Shown here piece after piece: positions 52,170-60,768 of a DNA stretch of 64,000 nucleotides. Every line of letters starts with the position of its first letter. Position 1 is the stretch's first letter. Origin of the DNA: Chloroflexota bacterium (lineage in GTDB: Bacteria; Chloroflexota; Anaerolineae; Anaerolineales; Anaerolineaceae); assembly GCA_029561345.1 (NCBI GenBank), contig JAKQJC010000022.1:1-64000 (forward strand), given 5' to 3'. Made by a program: the position numbers and the translations under genes. Under the pieces are notes generated by a model. That model searched no databases. It was not told the origin of the DNA and saw only the letters and a list, made by a program, of their open reading frames with translations.

Positions 52170-53174
52170 ATGACCACCTTATCTGACACCTACACTTTCC
52201 GGCCGATGACCCTTGAAGATGGGCAGGCTGTGGTGGATTTAATCAACGCTGATTCTATGTTTTTTGATCAGCACCCGGAGACCAACCTGGAATCGTGCCT
52301 TGCAGATTGGCAGGCCCCGGTTTTTGATATGAAAAACTGCACCCTGCTGGCCGTTGACCGTGACCAAAACATTGTGGGTTATGCCGAATTGTGGGATATC
52401 AACCAACCCTATGTTAAAAAATATGGCTGGGGCGTGGTGCATCCAGGCCATGCTGGGCGCGGCATTGGCACGGCTTTCCTTAGTTGGATTGAGACTTCGG
52501 CTCGCGCACGGATCCATCTTTGCCCGGATGGCACCCGGGTGGCCCTGCAGGAAGGCATTCATGAAAGCCGCAAACCAGGTTTGAAGCTGCTCGAAGATAA
52601 TGGGTTCAGCCTGCTGCGGCGCTACTACACGATGATGATTAAAATGAAAGAACCCCCAGCCGCGCCGGTGATTCCGGATGGCATCACCATCCGGCCCATT
52701 CGCGAAGACGAGGAGACCGCTTTCTTCCGGGTGATCTATGATTCATTTCATGATCACTGGGGATTCGTGGAACAGCCCTTTGACCAGTATGTCGAGCACC
52801 AGAAATACATTGTCTCCCATCTTCAGGGCTATGATTTCAGCCTGTGGTACGGCGCTTTTGAGGGCAATAAGCTGATTGGCGCCTGCCTGGGTTTGAAAAG
52901 CGTGGATGAATTCCCCAACACGGCCTGGATTGAAAAACTGGGAACCTTGCGCGAGGCCCGGGGCAAAGGTGTGGGGTTGGCTTTGCTGCTTACCTGTTTT
53001 GGCGAGGTCTACCGGAGAGGAATCGGAAATGTGGGTCTGGGCGTGGATGCTTCCAGCCTGACTGGCGCAACCCGATTGTATGAAAAAGCTGGTATGCACG
53101 TGCTGCGCAACATTTATCTTTATGATAAGGAACTGCGCCCAGGAAAGGACCTGGCTGTGCAAACTGTGGATTGA
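52170..53174 (+). CDS. Tandem GNAT acetyltransferase
   Basis: 334 aa with two GNAT domains. N-terminal half: GWGVVHPGHAGRGIGTAFLSWIE (canonical R-x-x-G-x-G/A loop, GRGIGTA). C-terminal half: LREARGKGVGLALLLTCFGEVYRRGIGNVGLGVDASSLTGATRLYEKAGM. Both acetyl-CoA sites look intact. Tandem GNAT proteins such as MshD act on small amines, but the acceptor here is not evident. It lies 18 bp after the permease and precedes the MFS gene, with a stable hairpin between. Confidence 0.87.
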   Translation: MTTLSDTYTFRPMTLEDGQAVVDLINADSMFFDQHPETNLESCLADWQAPVFDMKNCTLLAVDRDQNIVGYAELWDINQPYVKKYGWGVVHPGHAGRGIGTAFLSWIETSARARIHLCPDGTRVALQEGIHESRKPGLKLLEDNGFSLLRRYYTMMIKMKEPPAAPVIPDGITIRPIREDEETAFFRVIYDSFHDHWGFVEQPFDQYVEHQKYIVSHLQGYDFSLWYGAFEGNKLIGACLGLKSVDEFPNTAWIEKLGTLREARGKGVGLALLLTCFGEVYRRGIGNVGLGVDASSLTGATRLYEKAGMHVLRNIYLYDKELRPGKDLAVQTVD

Positions 53175-53183
53175 TATCTGTTT

Positions 53184-53207
53184 GGGCAGCATGGCAACAT
53201 GCTGCCC
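53184..53207 (+). other. Stable GNRA-capped hairpin between GNAT and MFS genes
   Basis: A 10-bp perfect stem (GGGCAGCATG 53184-53193 / CATGCTGCCC 53198-53207) closed by a GCAA tetraloop. No U tract follows, so this is more likely an mRNA-stability or processing element than a terminator. It lies 24 bp before the MFS gene ATG. Confidence 0.5.
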
Positions 53208-53230
53208 GGCAGTGGACAAGGGAGGGCTGA

Positions 53231-54472
53231 ATGAGTGAGACCGTGGCCGTCTCAAAGCAATCGTTTCTCAACGGCACGATGAAACGGTTTATGTTTGCCA
53301 TGCTGCTGGCCAACATTGCCGTGAGTATGTATGATACGCTGCTGCCGTTGTATTTGAAACAATTGAACGCCAATGTGGTTCAGGTGGGTTTATTTTTCAC
53401 CCTGGCGCAGATTATCCCGCTGGCACTGCAGATTCTGGGTGGGTGGATTTCTGACTCGCTGGGCCGGCTGCGCAGCATTGCGTGGGGCAGCGTGGCTGGC
53501 GTGTTTTCGTTCATCGGCATCATCCTGGCCCCAACCTGGGAATGGGTGCTGCTGGGCATTGGCCTTTCAGCGGTGACGCGCGCCCTGGTGGGGCCCAGTT
53601 TCGGTTCTTTCATTGCTGAACAGTCGTCTGAAGAAAACCGCGGCAGGGTATATGCATTGAGCGAAAGCATTTTTTCCATTGTGACCATTGTAGGACCGCC
53701 CCTGGGTGGGTGGCTGGCTGAAACTTACGGATTTAAAATGATGCTGATCGCTGGAGCCATGCTGTATATTGTGGCAACACTGGTGCGGGTTTCGATGGCT
53801 CAACTTGCTGCCAAGGGCGAAACCGGTGAAAAACGCAGCCTTTCGCTGGGGGTGTTGAAAAACAGCCTGGGTGAAATGACCGGCCTGATCCTGGCGGGCG
53901 GGGTGATCACCTGGCTGTTGATCACCGATGGCGTCAGAGATGTGGCGTTTTCGCTTTCCTTCCAGTTGATGCCGCTCTACCTGGAAGGGATCGGCCGGAT
54001 GAGCCTGGTGCAGATCGGCTGGCTGAATTCCATCTTTGGGGTTACTTCGCTGGCGGTGACCATGCCAGCAGGCTGGCTTTCGGATAAGAAGGGGGAGCGG
54101 GTGGCGATTGCCTGCGGCTTTTTGCTGGAGTTTAGCGCTTTGATGGTGTTTATCTATGCGCCGCCCAGCTTTCTGGGTTATGCAATCAGCTGGGCTTTGT
54201 TTGGCCTGGGCGTGGGGCTGATGTCGCCGGCTTATCAATCTTTGATCAGCAAAGCCGTACCTGACCGGCTGCGCGGTACAGCCATGGGGCTGATGAACAC
54301 CAGCCTGGGGTTGTTCTCGCTGCCAGCGCCAGCCATCGGCGCCCAGCTCTGGTCACGGTTCACGCCGCGCCTGCCGTTTATGATCACCGCGGTTGTGTCC
54401 ATTGCCTCGGTGGTGCCGGTATGGCTCAAATTCAGGCTGCCAGCCCGGAAAGATGCTGAACCAACGCCGTGA
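53231..54472 (+). CDS. MFS transporter
   Basis: 413 aa, about 12 membrane helices. MFS motif A-like GGWISDSLGRLRSIAWG between TM2 and TM3 and GWLSDKKGERVAI at the second-half equivalent. Drug/proton antiport is the most usual function of such 12-TM proteins; the substrate is not determinable. ATG 53231 after GGGAGGG. It is the last gene of the ABC/GNAT operon and adds a second exporter type. Confidence 0.88.
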   Translation: MSETVAVSKQSFLNGTMKRFMFAMLLANIAVSMYDTLLPLYLKQLNANVVQVGLFFTLAQIIPLALQILGGWISDSLGRLRSIAWGSVAGVFSFIGIILAPTWEWVLLGIGLSAVTRALVGPSFGSFIAEQSSEENRGRVYALSESIFSIVTIVGPPLGGWLAETYGFKMMLIAGAMLYIVATLVRVSMAQLAAKGETGEKRSLSLGVLKNSLGEMTGLILAGGVITWLLITDGVRDVAFSLSFQLMPLYLEGIGRMSLVQIGWLNSIFGVTSLAVTMPAGWLSDKKGERVAIACGFLLEFSALMVFIYAPPSFLGYAISWALFGLGVGLMSPAYQSLISKAVPDRLRGTAMGLMNTSLGLFSLPAPAIGAQLWSRFTPRLPFMITAVVSIASVVPVWLKFRLPARKDAEPTP

Positions 54473-54490
54473 AGGGGGCGGCCAAGAAAC

Positions 54491-54522
54491 AGGACGGATT
54501 TCCTTTACCGGGGATCCGTCCT
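54491..54522 (+). terminator. Hairpin after the MFS gene
   Basis: A 9-bp perfect stem (AGGACGGAT 54491-54499 / ATCCGTCCT 54514-54522) with a 14-nt loop. The T-rich run after it is weak (a five-T tract about 15 nt on), so termination is likely but not certain. Confidence 0.4.
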
Positions 54523-54582
54523 GAACATTAATCCTGATTTTTGTCACAAGCAGAAAATTTTCTATTGTGTTTGATAAGGGGA

Positions 54583-54591
54583 TGGTATAAT
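54583..54591 (+). promoter_or_regulatory. Extended -10 promoter of the amino-acid transporter operon
   Basis: TG-G-TATAAT: extended -10 (TG 54583-54584, TATAAT 54586-54591). No good -35 at 17 bp (TTGTGT at a 15-bp spacing). 54 bp before the ATG at 54646. Confidence 0.45.
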
Positions 54592-54645
54592 GATGTCAGT
54601 ATCCGTGTAGACATACACCTAATTTTGAAAAGGAGAAGATAAGAA

Positions 54646-55389
54646 GTGAAACGGTTCTCATTTGTCCTCGTATCGTTGTTGGTTCTTTCCAGCATGCTGC
54701 TCAGCGCGTGTCAGCCCGCGAAGACCAAAGTGCGCGTGGCCACCAACGCTGAATTTGCGCCTTTCGAGTATGTTGACGAAAAGACCAAAGAAATCACCGG
54801 CTTTGATATTGAACTGATCAAGGCTGTGGCCGAAAAAGCCAATCTGGATATCGAAATTGTCAACACGGGTTTTGATGCGATGCTGGCTGGCCTGAGCCAG
54901 TGCCAGTACGATGCCGCTATTGCGGCCATCACCGTGACCGAGGAACGCAAGGCTGCCATGCTCTTCAGCGACCCCTATATTAATGCGGGCCAGATTGTGG
55001 TGGTGAAGAAAGACTCAGCCATCAAGAGCAAAGATGACCTCGGCGGCAAGGTTGTGGGCGCCCAGATCGGCACCACCGGCGCTGAAGAAGGCAAGAAGAT
55101 TGCCAACGTGCAGCTTAAGGAATATGATACCTACGAATTCGCCATGCTGGACCTGATCAACGGCCAGATTGACGCCGTGATTGTGGACTACCCCACCGCT
55201 CTGGGCTTTGTTGCCAAGAATATGGACAAAATCATGGTGGTTGGCCAGGTGTTCACCGATGAATCTTATGCCATCGCCGTGTGCAATAAGAAATCGGACC
55301 TCCAGACCAAGCTCAATGAGGCCATCAAAGCTCTCAAAGCCGACGGCAGCATTGACAAACTCCAGCAGAAATGGCTGGCGGGTAACTAA
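54646..55389 (+). CDS. Polar amino-acid ABC transporter substrate-binding lipoprotein
   Basis: 247 aa, family 3 solute-binding protein. Signal peptide with lipobox LSAC (Cys22). Core motifs KVRVATNAEFAPFEYVDE, GFDIELIKAVAEKANLDIEIVNTGFDAMLAGLSQCQYDAAIAAITVTEERK and KDDLGGKVVGAQIGTTGAEEGKK. The position-specific Arg/Asp ligand residues are not clear enough to name the substrate; Gln/Glu or His/Lys types are usual. Start GTG 54646 (AAGGAGA upstream). A terminator follows before the permease gene. Confidence 0.93.
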   Translation: MKRFSFVLVSLLVLSSMLLSACQPAKTKVRVATNAEFAPFEYVDEKTKEITGFDIELIKAVAEKANLDIEIVNTGFDAMLAGLSQCQYDAAIAAITVTEERKAAMLFSDPYINAGQIVVVKKDSAIKSKDDLGGKVVGAQIGTTGAEEGKKIANVQLKEYDTYEFAMLDLINGQIDAVIVDYPTALGFVAKNMDKIMVVGQVFTDESYAIAVCNKKSDLQTKLNEAIKALKADGSIDKLQQKWLAGN

Positions 55390-55406
55390 TCATCTGCGTA
55401 TCCAAT

Positions 55407-55439
55407 CCTGCGAGGTCTGAAAGGGCCTCGCAGGTTTTT
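55407..55439 (+). terminator. Attenuating terminator between SBP and permease genes
   Basis: A 9-bp perfect stem (CCTGCGAGG 55407-55415 / CCTCGCAGG 55426-55434), a 10-nt loop and TTTTT (55435-55439). Partial read-through would yield more binding protein than permease, a common arrangement. Confidence 0.82.
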
Positions 55440-55454
55440 CTATATGGAGTTTTA

Positions 55455-56282
55455 ATGGAAGAAATTGAACCTTCTGTTCCCGGAAATCCGATTGATTCAC
55501 ATAATCCCCTGCCCAAAGGCAAGGGGGATTTCGATTTGTGGTGGGGGCTGGTCATCGGCGTCATTGCGCTGATCGCTTTGCTGGTTATTCTTGTGCCGGA
55601 TCCATTTTCCCGCGCCTTCAACTTCATCAAAGATGGCATTGGCATTTCCCTTTTTGTTACCATCATTTCATTTGTTCTGGTGCTGGTGGTCGGTCTGATT
55701 GGCGGCCTGGGACGCATTGCCAAGAATCCAGTTATTGCAGGTATTGCCACAGTTTATGTTGAAGTGATTCGCGGTATTCCTTTGCTGGTGCAACTGATGT
55801 TCTGGTATTTCGCTTTTCCCTCGGTGATCCAGGGCATAGGCAAGGCTATCGGTTCATCTGCATTGGAAAACTATATTGCCGACCCGGTGGTCATGGCCAC
55901 CATTGGTCTGACCTTCTGCTACGGCGCGTATATGAGCGAAGTGTACCGGGCGGGCATTCAGAGCATCCCCAAGGGGCAGATGGAAGCCGCGCGCAGCCTG
56001 GGCATGACCTATTTCCAGGCCATGCGCTATGTGATCATTCCGCAGGCAGTGCGGGTGATTCTACCTCCTGTTGGCAATGAGTTCATTTCCCTGCTGAAAG
56101 ATTCATCCCTGGTGAGCGTGGTGGCCGTGGGCGACATCACCCTGCGCGGGCGGCAATTTATGGCGCTCAGCTTCAAACCAGTGGAGACGTTTATCATGGT
56201 GGCCTTACTTTACCTGGTGCTGACCCTGTTCAGCGCCCGCATGGTCACCTGGATTGAACGGATTACCAAACTGGAGAGGTAG
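55455..56282 (+). CDS. Amino-acid ABC transporter permease (HisM/GlnP family)
   Basis: 275 aa. An N-terminal cytosolic Pro/Gly/Lys-rich extension (residues 1-30) is followed by about five membrane helices. It contains the EAA loop ([34 protein letters not shown]) that contacts the ATPase and the family motifs [19 protein letters not shown] and [14 protein letters not shown] 55455 with TATGGAG upstream. A single permease gene implies a homodimer. Confidence 0.92.
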   Translation: MEEIEPSVPGNPIDSHNPLPKGKGDFDLWWGLVIGVIALIALLVILVPDPFSRAFNFIKDGIGISLFVTIISFVLVLVVGLIGGLGRIAKNPVIAGIATVYVEVIRGIPLLVQLMFWYFAFPSVIQGIGKAIGSSALENYIADPVVMATIGLTFCYGAYMSEVYRAGIQSIPKGQMEAARSLGMTYFQAMRYVIIPQAVRVILPPVGNEFISLLKDSSLVSVVAVGDITLRGRQFMALSFKPVETFIMVALLYLVLTLFSARMVTWIERITKLER

Positions 56283-56286
56283 CAAA

Positions 56287-57018
56287 ATGTCGGAAGCAAT
56301 CATTCAAATTAAAGATGTCCATAAATATTTCGGTCATGTTCATGCTTTGAAGGGCGTTTCGCTTGAAATTCAGAAGGGTGAGGTGGTGGTGATTATTGGC
56401 CCTTCGGGTTCAGGTAAATCCACCCTGCTGCGCTGCATCAACCGCCTTGAAGAATTTGACAAGGGATCCATTGTTGTGGACAACATCCCCCTGGATTCGG
56501 CCAAAAACATCAACGCGGTGCGAACCGAAGTGGGAATGGTGTTCCAGCAGTTTAACCTGTTTTCCCACCTGACGGTGCTGGAAAATATCACCCTGGCTCA
56601 AAAGATCATCCGCAAACGTGAAAAGGCTCAGGCGGAAAAGGTGGCCATGGATCTGCTGGATAAAGTTGGCATTCCCGACAAGGCGAAGGCATTTCCAATT
56701 CAACTTTCTGGCGGCCAACAGCAGCGCGTTGCCATTGCCCGCGCCCTGGCGATGAACCCCAAAATCATGCTCTTTGACGAACCTACCAGCGCCCTCGACC
56801 CCGAAATGATTCAGGAAGTGCTGGACGTGATGATGAACCTGGCCAAAGAAGGCATGACCATGGTGGTGGTATCCCATGAAATGGGCTTCACCCGCGCCGC
56901 CGCCAACCGCGCCATTTTGATGGACGGCGGACAGATTATTGAGGAAGCTCCACCGAATATCCTGTTTAACAACCCGACCCACGAACGTACAAAGCTGTTC
57001 TTAAGTAAGGTGTTGTAG
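56287..57018 (+). CDS. Amino-acid ABC transporter ATP-binding protein (GlnQ family)
   Basis: 243 aa from ATG 56287, 4 bp after the permease stop (GAGAGG upstream); a longer frame from 56254 is rejected. Walker [21 protein letters not shown]-loop [12 protein letters not shown], signature [15 protein letters not shown], Walker [16 protein letters not shown]-loop [16 protein letters not shown]. It energises the importer above. Confidence 0.95.
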   Translation: MSEAIIQIKDVHKYFGHVHALKGVSLEIQKGEVVVIIGPSGSGKSTLLRCINRLEEFDKGSIVVDNIPLDSAKNINAVRTEVGMVFQQFNLFSHLTVLENITLAQKIIRKREKAQAEKVAMDLLDKVGIPDKAKAFPIQLSGGQQQRVAIARALAMNPKIMLFDEPTSALDPEMIQEVLDVMMNLAKEGMTMVVVSHEMGFTRAAANRAILMDGGQIIEEAPPNILFNNPTHERTKLFLSKVL

Positions 57019-57031
57019 TAAACTTGAGGGT

Positions 57032-59971
57032 ATGACAAAACGTTTCCCCATCCTCATTGCTGCCTTTCTACTGCTGCTTGGCCTCAGCGCCACTCCCATT
57101 GGGGATGTCTACTCTCAAAATAATATGCTCAGTCTGGTCGCGCCTGCTGCCTGCCCTTCCGGAGGGTGTGCGGCAGGTCAGCGTTTAAATTTTCGGGCTG
57201 ATTATGCGGTCAACCCGGTGTTCAGCGGGGTTAACACCCAGGTGTGTATTTATACCCTGCTGGACGGCGATTCAGGGGCAGCAACAGCACCCTGGGCAGA
57301 CCATGATCCTCTGAATTTGCAGATTGGCGCCACCGGCGGGCTTTCAGGGGCGGCTTATACTGCCGGGGAAACCTCTTCACTTTGTTCGGGACATTTACCC
57401 GATTCCAGCTACGAATTTTTGAGCGGGGCTTATGCCCAGGTCAATTCCGGTGCGGCTGACCGGCTTGATTTTGCTTTTCGCATTCATCGCCAGGCCAATC
57501 TCAATGGCCGGGTGGTGGCGCAGGTTTTTCAGACGGATGCCAGCGGCACCTGGATCATTCCCGGTCAGTCCTTCTTTCTTGATTTGAATGTGGCGGCGGC
57601 GAGCGGCACTGCTTACACAGCCAATGCCCCCGCCGTTTGCGGCAGCAACAGCCCCTGCTATGTGTCGAGCCTGGATGACCTGGCTCAGGGCTACGGTACG
57701 GGCCTGAAGGATGCGGTTGATGCCTCACCAGGCAATGCCACCATCCTGCTTTTGGGTCAGGTGATGGTAAAGGGGCAGACGGTTGTCCTGCAGAAACCGC
57801 AAACCTTGCTGGGTGTTTCAGATGCCATTTTGACCTATTTGGGCAGCACCTGCACCAACCCGATGCTGTCCATTCAGGCGGGGGTGACTTTACGGGATTT
57901 GAATATTTCAGACGGCGCCTGCACGGTGCTGTCACGTGATTTACTGGAAATCAACTCTTCCAACACGGTGACTCTTCAATCACTGGATTTGATTTCGGGT
58001 AAAAATGCCGTCCATGTTCTGGATAACAATGGCGATGTGTGGTTGCAGTTCAGCCGGGTGCACGGTAACAGCGGTTATGCGCTGCGGCGAGATGCCTCCA
58101 TGGGCGGCAGCGGCCGACTGCATCTGGATGCCAACAATTTGTTCAGCAACCAGAGCGGCGTGCAGGTGGATTGCGCCAGCCTGGGAAGCGCCGATCATAA
58201 TTTTTGGGGCGGTGCGCTGGCTTCGGCCGCTTCCACAGGCTGTTCTGTTCAGGATGGTCGCCGCCTGGGCGCAGCGATTTTACCACGCAGCGGCGCTCCA
58301 GGTGTGGAAGCGCAGCTGATCAACATCACCCAGACCAAACAGAGCTTTTTCTCAAATATGATTGCCTTTCAGAGGCCTGCGGCACAGCCAGTGGATTTTC
58401 CCCTGTTTGTGGTGAATCACGGCTCGGGCAGCACAGATAATATCCCCTTTTATGCCAGCGGAGCGGGAGATATCACACCCTGCGGCAGTTTTTGGGATAT
58501 TTTCCTGCCGGAAAACAGCGCCGTGCCCGCCGGGGTGGATGTCTATATTAAATACAATCACAATTCCGGCTGCGCAGAGGCTGTTGAAACAGCCAGCTTC
58601 TGGTGCGACAGCGGCATTGCCTCGCGCTATCCATTGTGGTGGTTTGATCCGCTGGACCGGGTGACGGCTGGCTGGGACCGCACCGGGCAGAACCCGGATG
58701 GTTTAGGCGCGGGCGGGGCCACCGGACAGACCACCTTATGCCTGATGGACAGCGACGAGATTATGGTGTCCATCGACACCACGGGCAGACCGGGGGTTGT
58801 GCCCGATTTGCAGCATCTGCCGCTGGTGGTTGGGCTGCCAGGGTATATTGAACTGGATAGTTTCACCGCATATCCGGCAGGCTCGGAAGTCCGTTTGCAA
58901 TGGATGACGAGCAGCGAGCATAAGGTCAGGGGATTTTACCTGCTGCGTTCAACCAACCCGACGGGCGCTTTCAGCCGCGCAAGCGGCCTGATTGAGGCGC
59001 GGGGGAACGAAACCATCGGCGGTATTTACACTTACACGGATACCAACCTGCCGATGGGAACGCACTATTACTACCGCATTGAGGTCATCAGCAGCGACTA
59101 CCAAACCTGCGGGTACTATGGGGCGGTGGATGCGGAAATTTTTACGGCAACGCCAACCCCCACCCGGACCGCCACCAACCCCTTGCCAATGCACACGGTC
59201 ACACCGTCTTTAACCCTGACGCAAACGCAAACTCTGACCCTGACAATGACGCCCACCATGACGGTCACGCAATCCCTGACCCCTACCATCAGCCCAACCG
59301 TGACCCTGACGCACACCCGGACCCTGACCGGAGCGGTCACCCGGACGGCCACCCGGACCAGAACGCGCACAGCTGCGCCGCCGCTGGCTGCAACGCCCAC
59401 GCGCACCCGCACACCCACGCAATCATTGACGCCCACGCGCACACCGCCGCCCACACGGACAAATTTCCCCACCCGCACGTTTACGGCCGGGCCAACGGAA
59501 CCCAACAGCGCTGGAACGCCTCCGGTTCCGACTGGTACAGACACCATCACGGTGACGGCTGAAGCCAACCTGACGCCGGGCTATCCTGCGCCGTTAACGC
59601 CGGAATCGGGCACACCTGCAGCAACCAGCACGGTCGTGAAGGTGACGGGTACGCCGCAAATGGAAAACGCCACCCTGACGCCGCAGGCCAGCGTAACCGC
59701 CGGGGTCATAGAAGAAACACCAACCATTACGGCAACTGCCACGCTGACAGCTGCGCCTCAAAAAAGCGGGCCTTCGGTGCCGTGGGCGGTTATTTTGCTG
59801 GGAGCAGGGGCAGTCTCAGGTTTACTTTCTCTGGGCGGGTTGGCTTTGCTGAGCCGGAGCCTGCCAGGGCTGCAGGCAACTTCTGAAACCCAGGAGGCAG
59901 CTGAAACAACCGAGGAAACGGCTGCCAGTGAAGCTGAAGAAAATGATGATCCAACAGAAGAGCCGCAGTAA
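57032..59971 (+). CDS. Large surface protein with right-handed-helix-like region, Thr/Pro stalk, TM anchor and acidic tail
   Basis: 979 aa. Signal peptide (residues 1-29, ending in YSQ). An exposed region with parallel-beta-helix-like repeats (NTVTLQSLDLISGKNAVHVLDNNGDVWLQFSRVHGNSGYALR) and Cys pairs. A domain of FnIII/anchor type (LDSFTAYPAGSEVRLQWMTSSEHKVRGFYLLR) sits near residues 605-690. Then a stalk of about 200 residues rich in Thr, Pro and Arg (TPTRTRTPTQSLTPTRTPPPT-like). One membrane helix follows (VPWAVILLGAGAVSGLLSLGGLALLS) and a Glu/Thr-rich cytosolic tail of about 40 residues. Likely an outward-facing receptor or adhesin; no enzyme motif seen. ATG 57032, 13 bp after the ABC gene, so it may be cotranscribed. 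Confidence 0.8.
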   Translation: MTKRFPILIAAFLLLLGLSATPIGDVYSQNNMLSLVAPAACPSGGCAAGQRLNFRADYAVNPVFSGVNTQVCIYTLLDGDSGAATAPWADHDPLNLQIGATGGLSGAAYTAGETSSLCSGHLPDSSYEFLSGAYAQVNSGAADRLDFAFRIHRQANLNGRVVAQVFQTDASGTWIIPGQSFFLDLNVAAASGTAYTANAPAVCGSNSPCYVSSLDDLAQGYGTGLKDAVDASPGNATILLLGQVMVKGQTVVLQKPQTLLGVSDAILTYLGSTCTNPMLSIQAGVTLRDLNISDGACTVLSRDLLEINSSNTVTLQSLDLISGKNAVHVLDNNGDVWLQFSRVHGNSGYALRRDASMGGSGRLHLDANNLFSNQSGVQVDCASLGSADHNFWGGALASAASTGCSVQDGRRLGAAILPRSGAPGVEAQLINITQTKQSFFSNMIAFQRPAAQPVDFPLFVVNHGSGSTDNIPFYASGAGDITPCGSFWDIFLPENSAVPAGVDVYIKYNHNSGCAEAVETASFWCDSGIASRYPLWWFDPLDRVTAGWDRTGQNPDGLGAGGATGQTTLCLMDSDEIMVSIDTTGRPGVVPDLQHLPLVVGLPGYIELDSFTAYPAGSEVRLQWMTSSEHKVRGFYLLRSTNPTGAFSRASGLIEARGNETIGGIYTYTDTNLPMGTHYYYRIEVISSDYQTCGYYGAVDAEIFTATPTPTRTATNPLPMHTVTPSLTLTQTQTLTLTMTPTMTVTQSLTPTISPTVTLTHTRTLTGAVTRTATRTRTRTAAPPLAATPTRTRTPTQSLTPTRTPPPTRTNFPTRTFTAGPTEPNSAGTPPVPTGTDTITVTAEANLTPGYPAPLTPESGTPAATSTVVKVTGTPQMENATLTPQASVTAGVIEETPTITATATLTAAPQKSGPSVPWAVILLGAGAVSGLLSLGGLALLSRSLPGLQATSETQEAAETTEETAASEAEENDDPTEEPQ
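59147..59520 (+). repeat. Thr/Pro/Arg low-complexity stalk repeat in the 57032 gene
   Basis: DNA dominated by ACG/ACC/CCC/CGC triplets encoding irregular T-P-T-R and T-x-T repeats, with several near-identical 8-12 bp units (for example CACGCGCAC, ACGCCCACG). Irregular and coding, so it is not a CRISPR array. Length variation between strains is expected. Confidence 0.7.
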
Positions 59972-59984
59972 GCGGCTCTTTTTT
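59958..59984 (+). terminator. Terminator overlapping the end of the 57032 gene
   Basis: A 9-bp stem (AAGAGCCGC 59958-59966 / GCGGCTCTT 59972-59980), a 5-nt loop that contains part of the TAA stop, and a T tract to 59984. The coding 3' end and the terminator share bases. Confidence 0.85.
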
Positions 59985-60009
59985 CGCAGAAAGGAGAAGG
60001 GGGAAAAGG

Positions 60010-60747
60010 TTATTTTCCGGCGCGCGCCTGCAGGGCCAGGTAAATGGCGATGGACCCAGCCACCGCGGCATTCAGGGATTCGATTGTTCCGACCATGGGA
60101 AGGCGCATCAGAATATCGCAATTTTTGCGGACAAGGGGGCGCATGCCTTCGCCCTCGTTACCCACCACGAGAGCCAGTGGCCCATCCAGGCGCACCTGTT
60201 CAGGCAAGCGGGCTTCGGGAGAACCTTCCAGGCCGATCACCCAGGCGCCTGCATCCTTGAGGCGTCCGATGATTTGCTGGAGATTGCCCTGCGCCACCAG
60301 GCAGTGTTCCGTGGCGCCAGAGGAAGCATTGACCACAGCGGGGGTGATGGTGGCTGCCCGCGCAAGGGGATGAATAATGCCGTGAACGCCGGCCGCCTCG
60401 GCGGTGCGCAGCAGGGTGCCGAGGTTTTGGGGATTCTGGATCAAGTCGAGTATTAAAATGAAAAGAGGTTCATGGCGGTCATGCGCATGAATAAGAATAT
60501 CTTCGAGGTTGACATAGGGATATTCACTGGTTTCGAGCGCCACGCCCTGATGGGTGGCATCGAGCGAATCAAGCTGCTGCCGGGGAACCCGGCTGACCTG
60601 AATTTTTTGAGCCTGAGCCAGGCGGATGATTTCGGCCAGACGGCCCTTTTCCTCGGATCCCGAGGAGACCCACAGCCTGAAACTCTGCCGCCGGCGAGCC
60701 TGCAGCACTTCATAAACCGGGTTGCGGCCGACGATCCATTCTTTCAT
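60010..60747 (-). CDS. rlmB: 23S rRNA (guanosine-2'-O)-methyltransferase RlmB family (SPOUT)
   Basis: 245 aa: an N-terminal substrate-binding domain (EWIVGRNPVYEVLQARR ... GVALETSEYPYVNLEDIL) and a SPOUT/TrmH domain with motif 1 LDLIQNPQNLGTLLRTAEAAGVHGII, motif 2 LALVVGNEGEGMRPLVRKNCD and motif 3 LPMVGTIESLNAAVAGSIAIY, which form the SAM-binding knot. Methylates G2251 in E. coli; site here inferred. ATG 60747. The next leftward gene is 22 bp away. Confidence 0.92.
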   Translation of the reverse strand: MKEWIVGRNPVYEVLQARRRQSFRLWVSSGSEEKGRLAEIIRLAQAQKIQVSRVPRQQLDSLDATHQGVALETSEYPYVNLEDILIHAHDRHEPLFILILDLIQNPQNLGTLLRTAEAAGVHGIIHPLARAATITPAVVNASSGATEHCLVAQGNLQQIIGRLKDAGAWVIGLEGSPEARLPEQVRLDGPLALVVGNEGEGMRPLVRKNCDILMRLPMVGTIESLNAAVAGSIAIYLALQARAGK

Positions 60748-60768
60748 ATTGTTTTACCCATTGTGAGA

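Noticed and set aside
59147..59520. Possible CRISPR array
   Set aside because: Repeats are short, irregular and in frame within a Thr/Pro stalk; no spacers, leader or cas genes.
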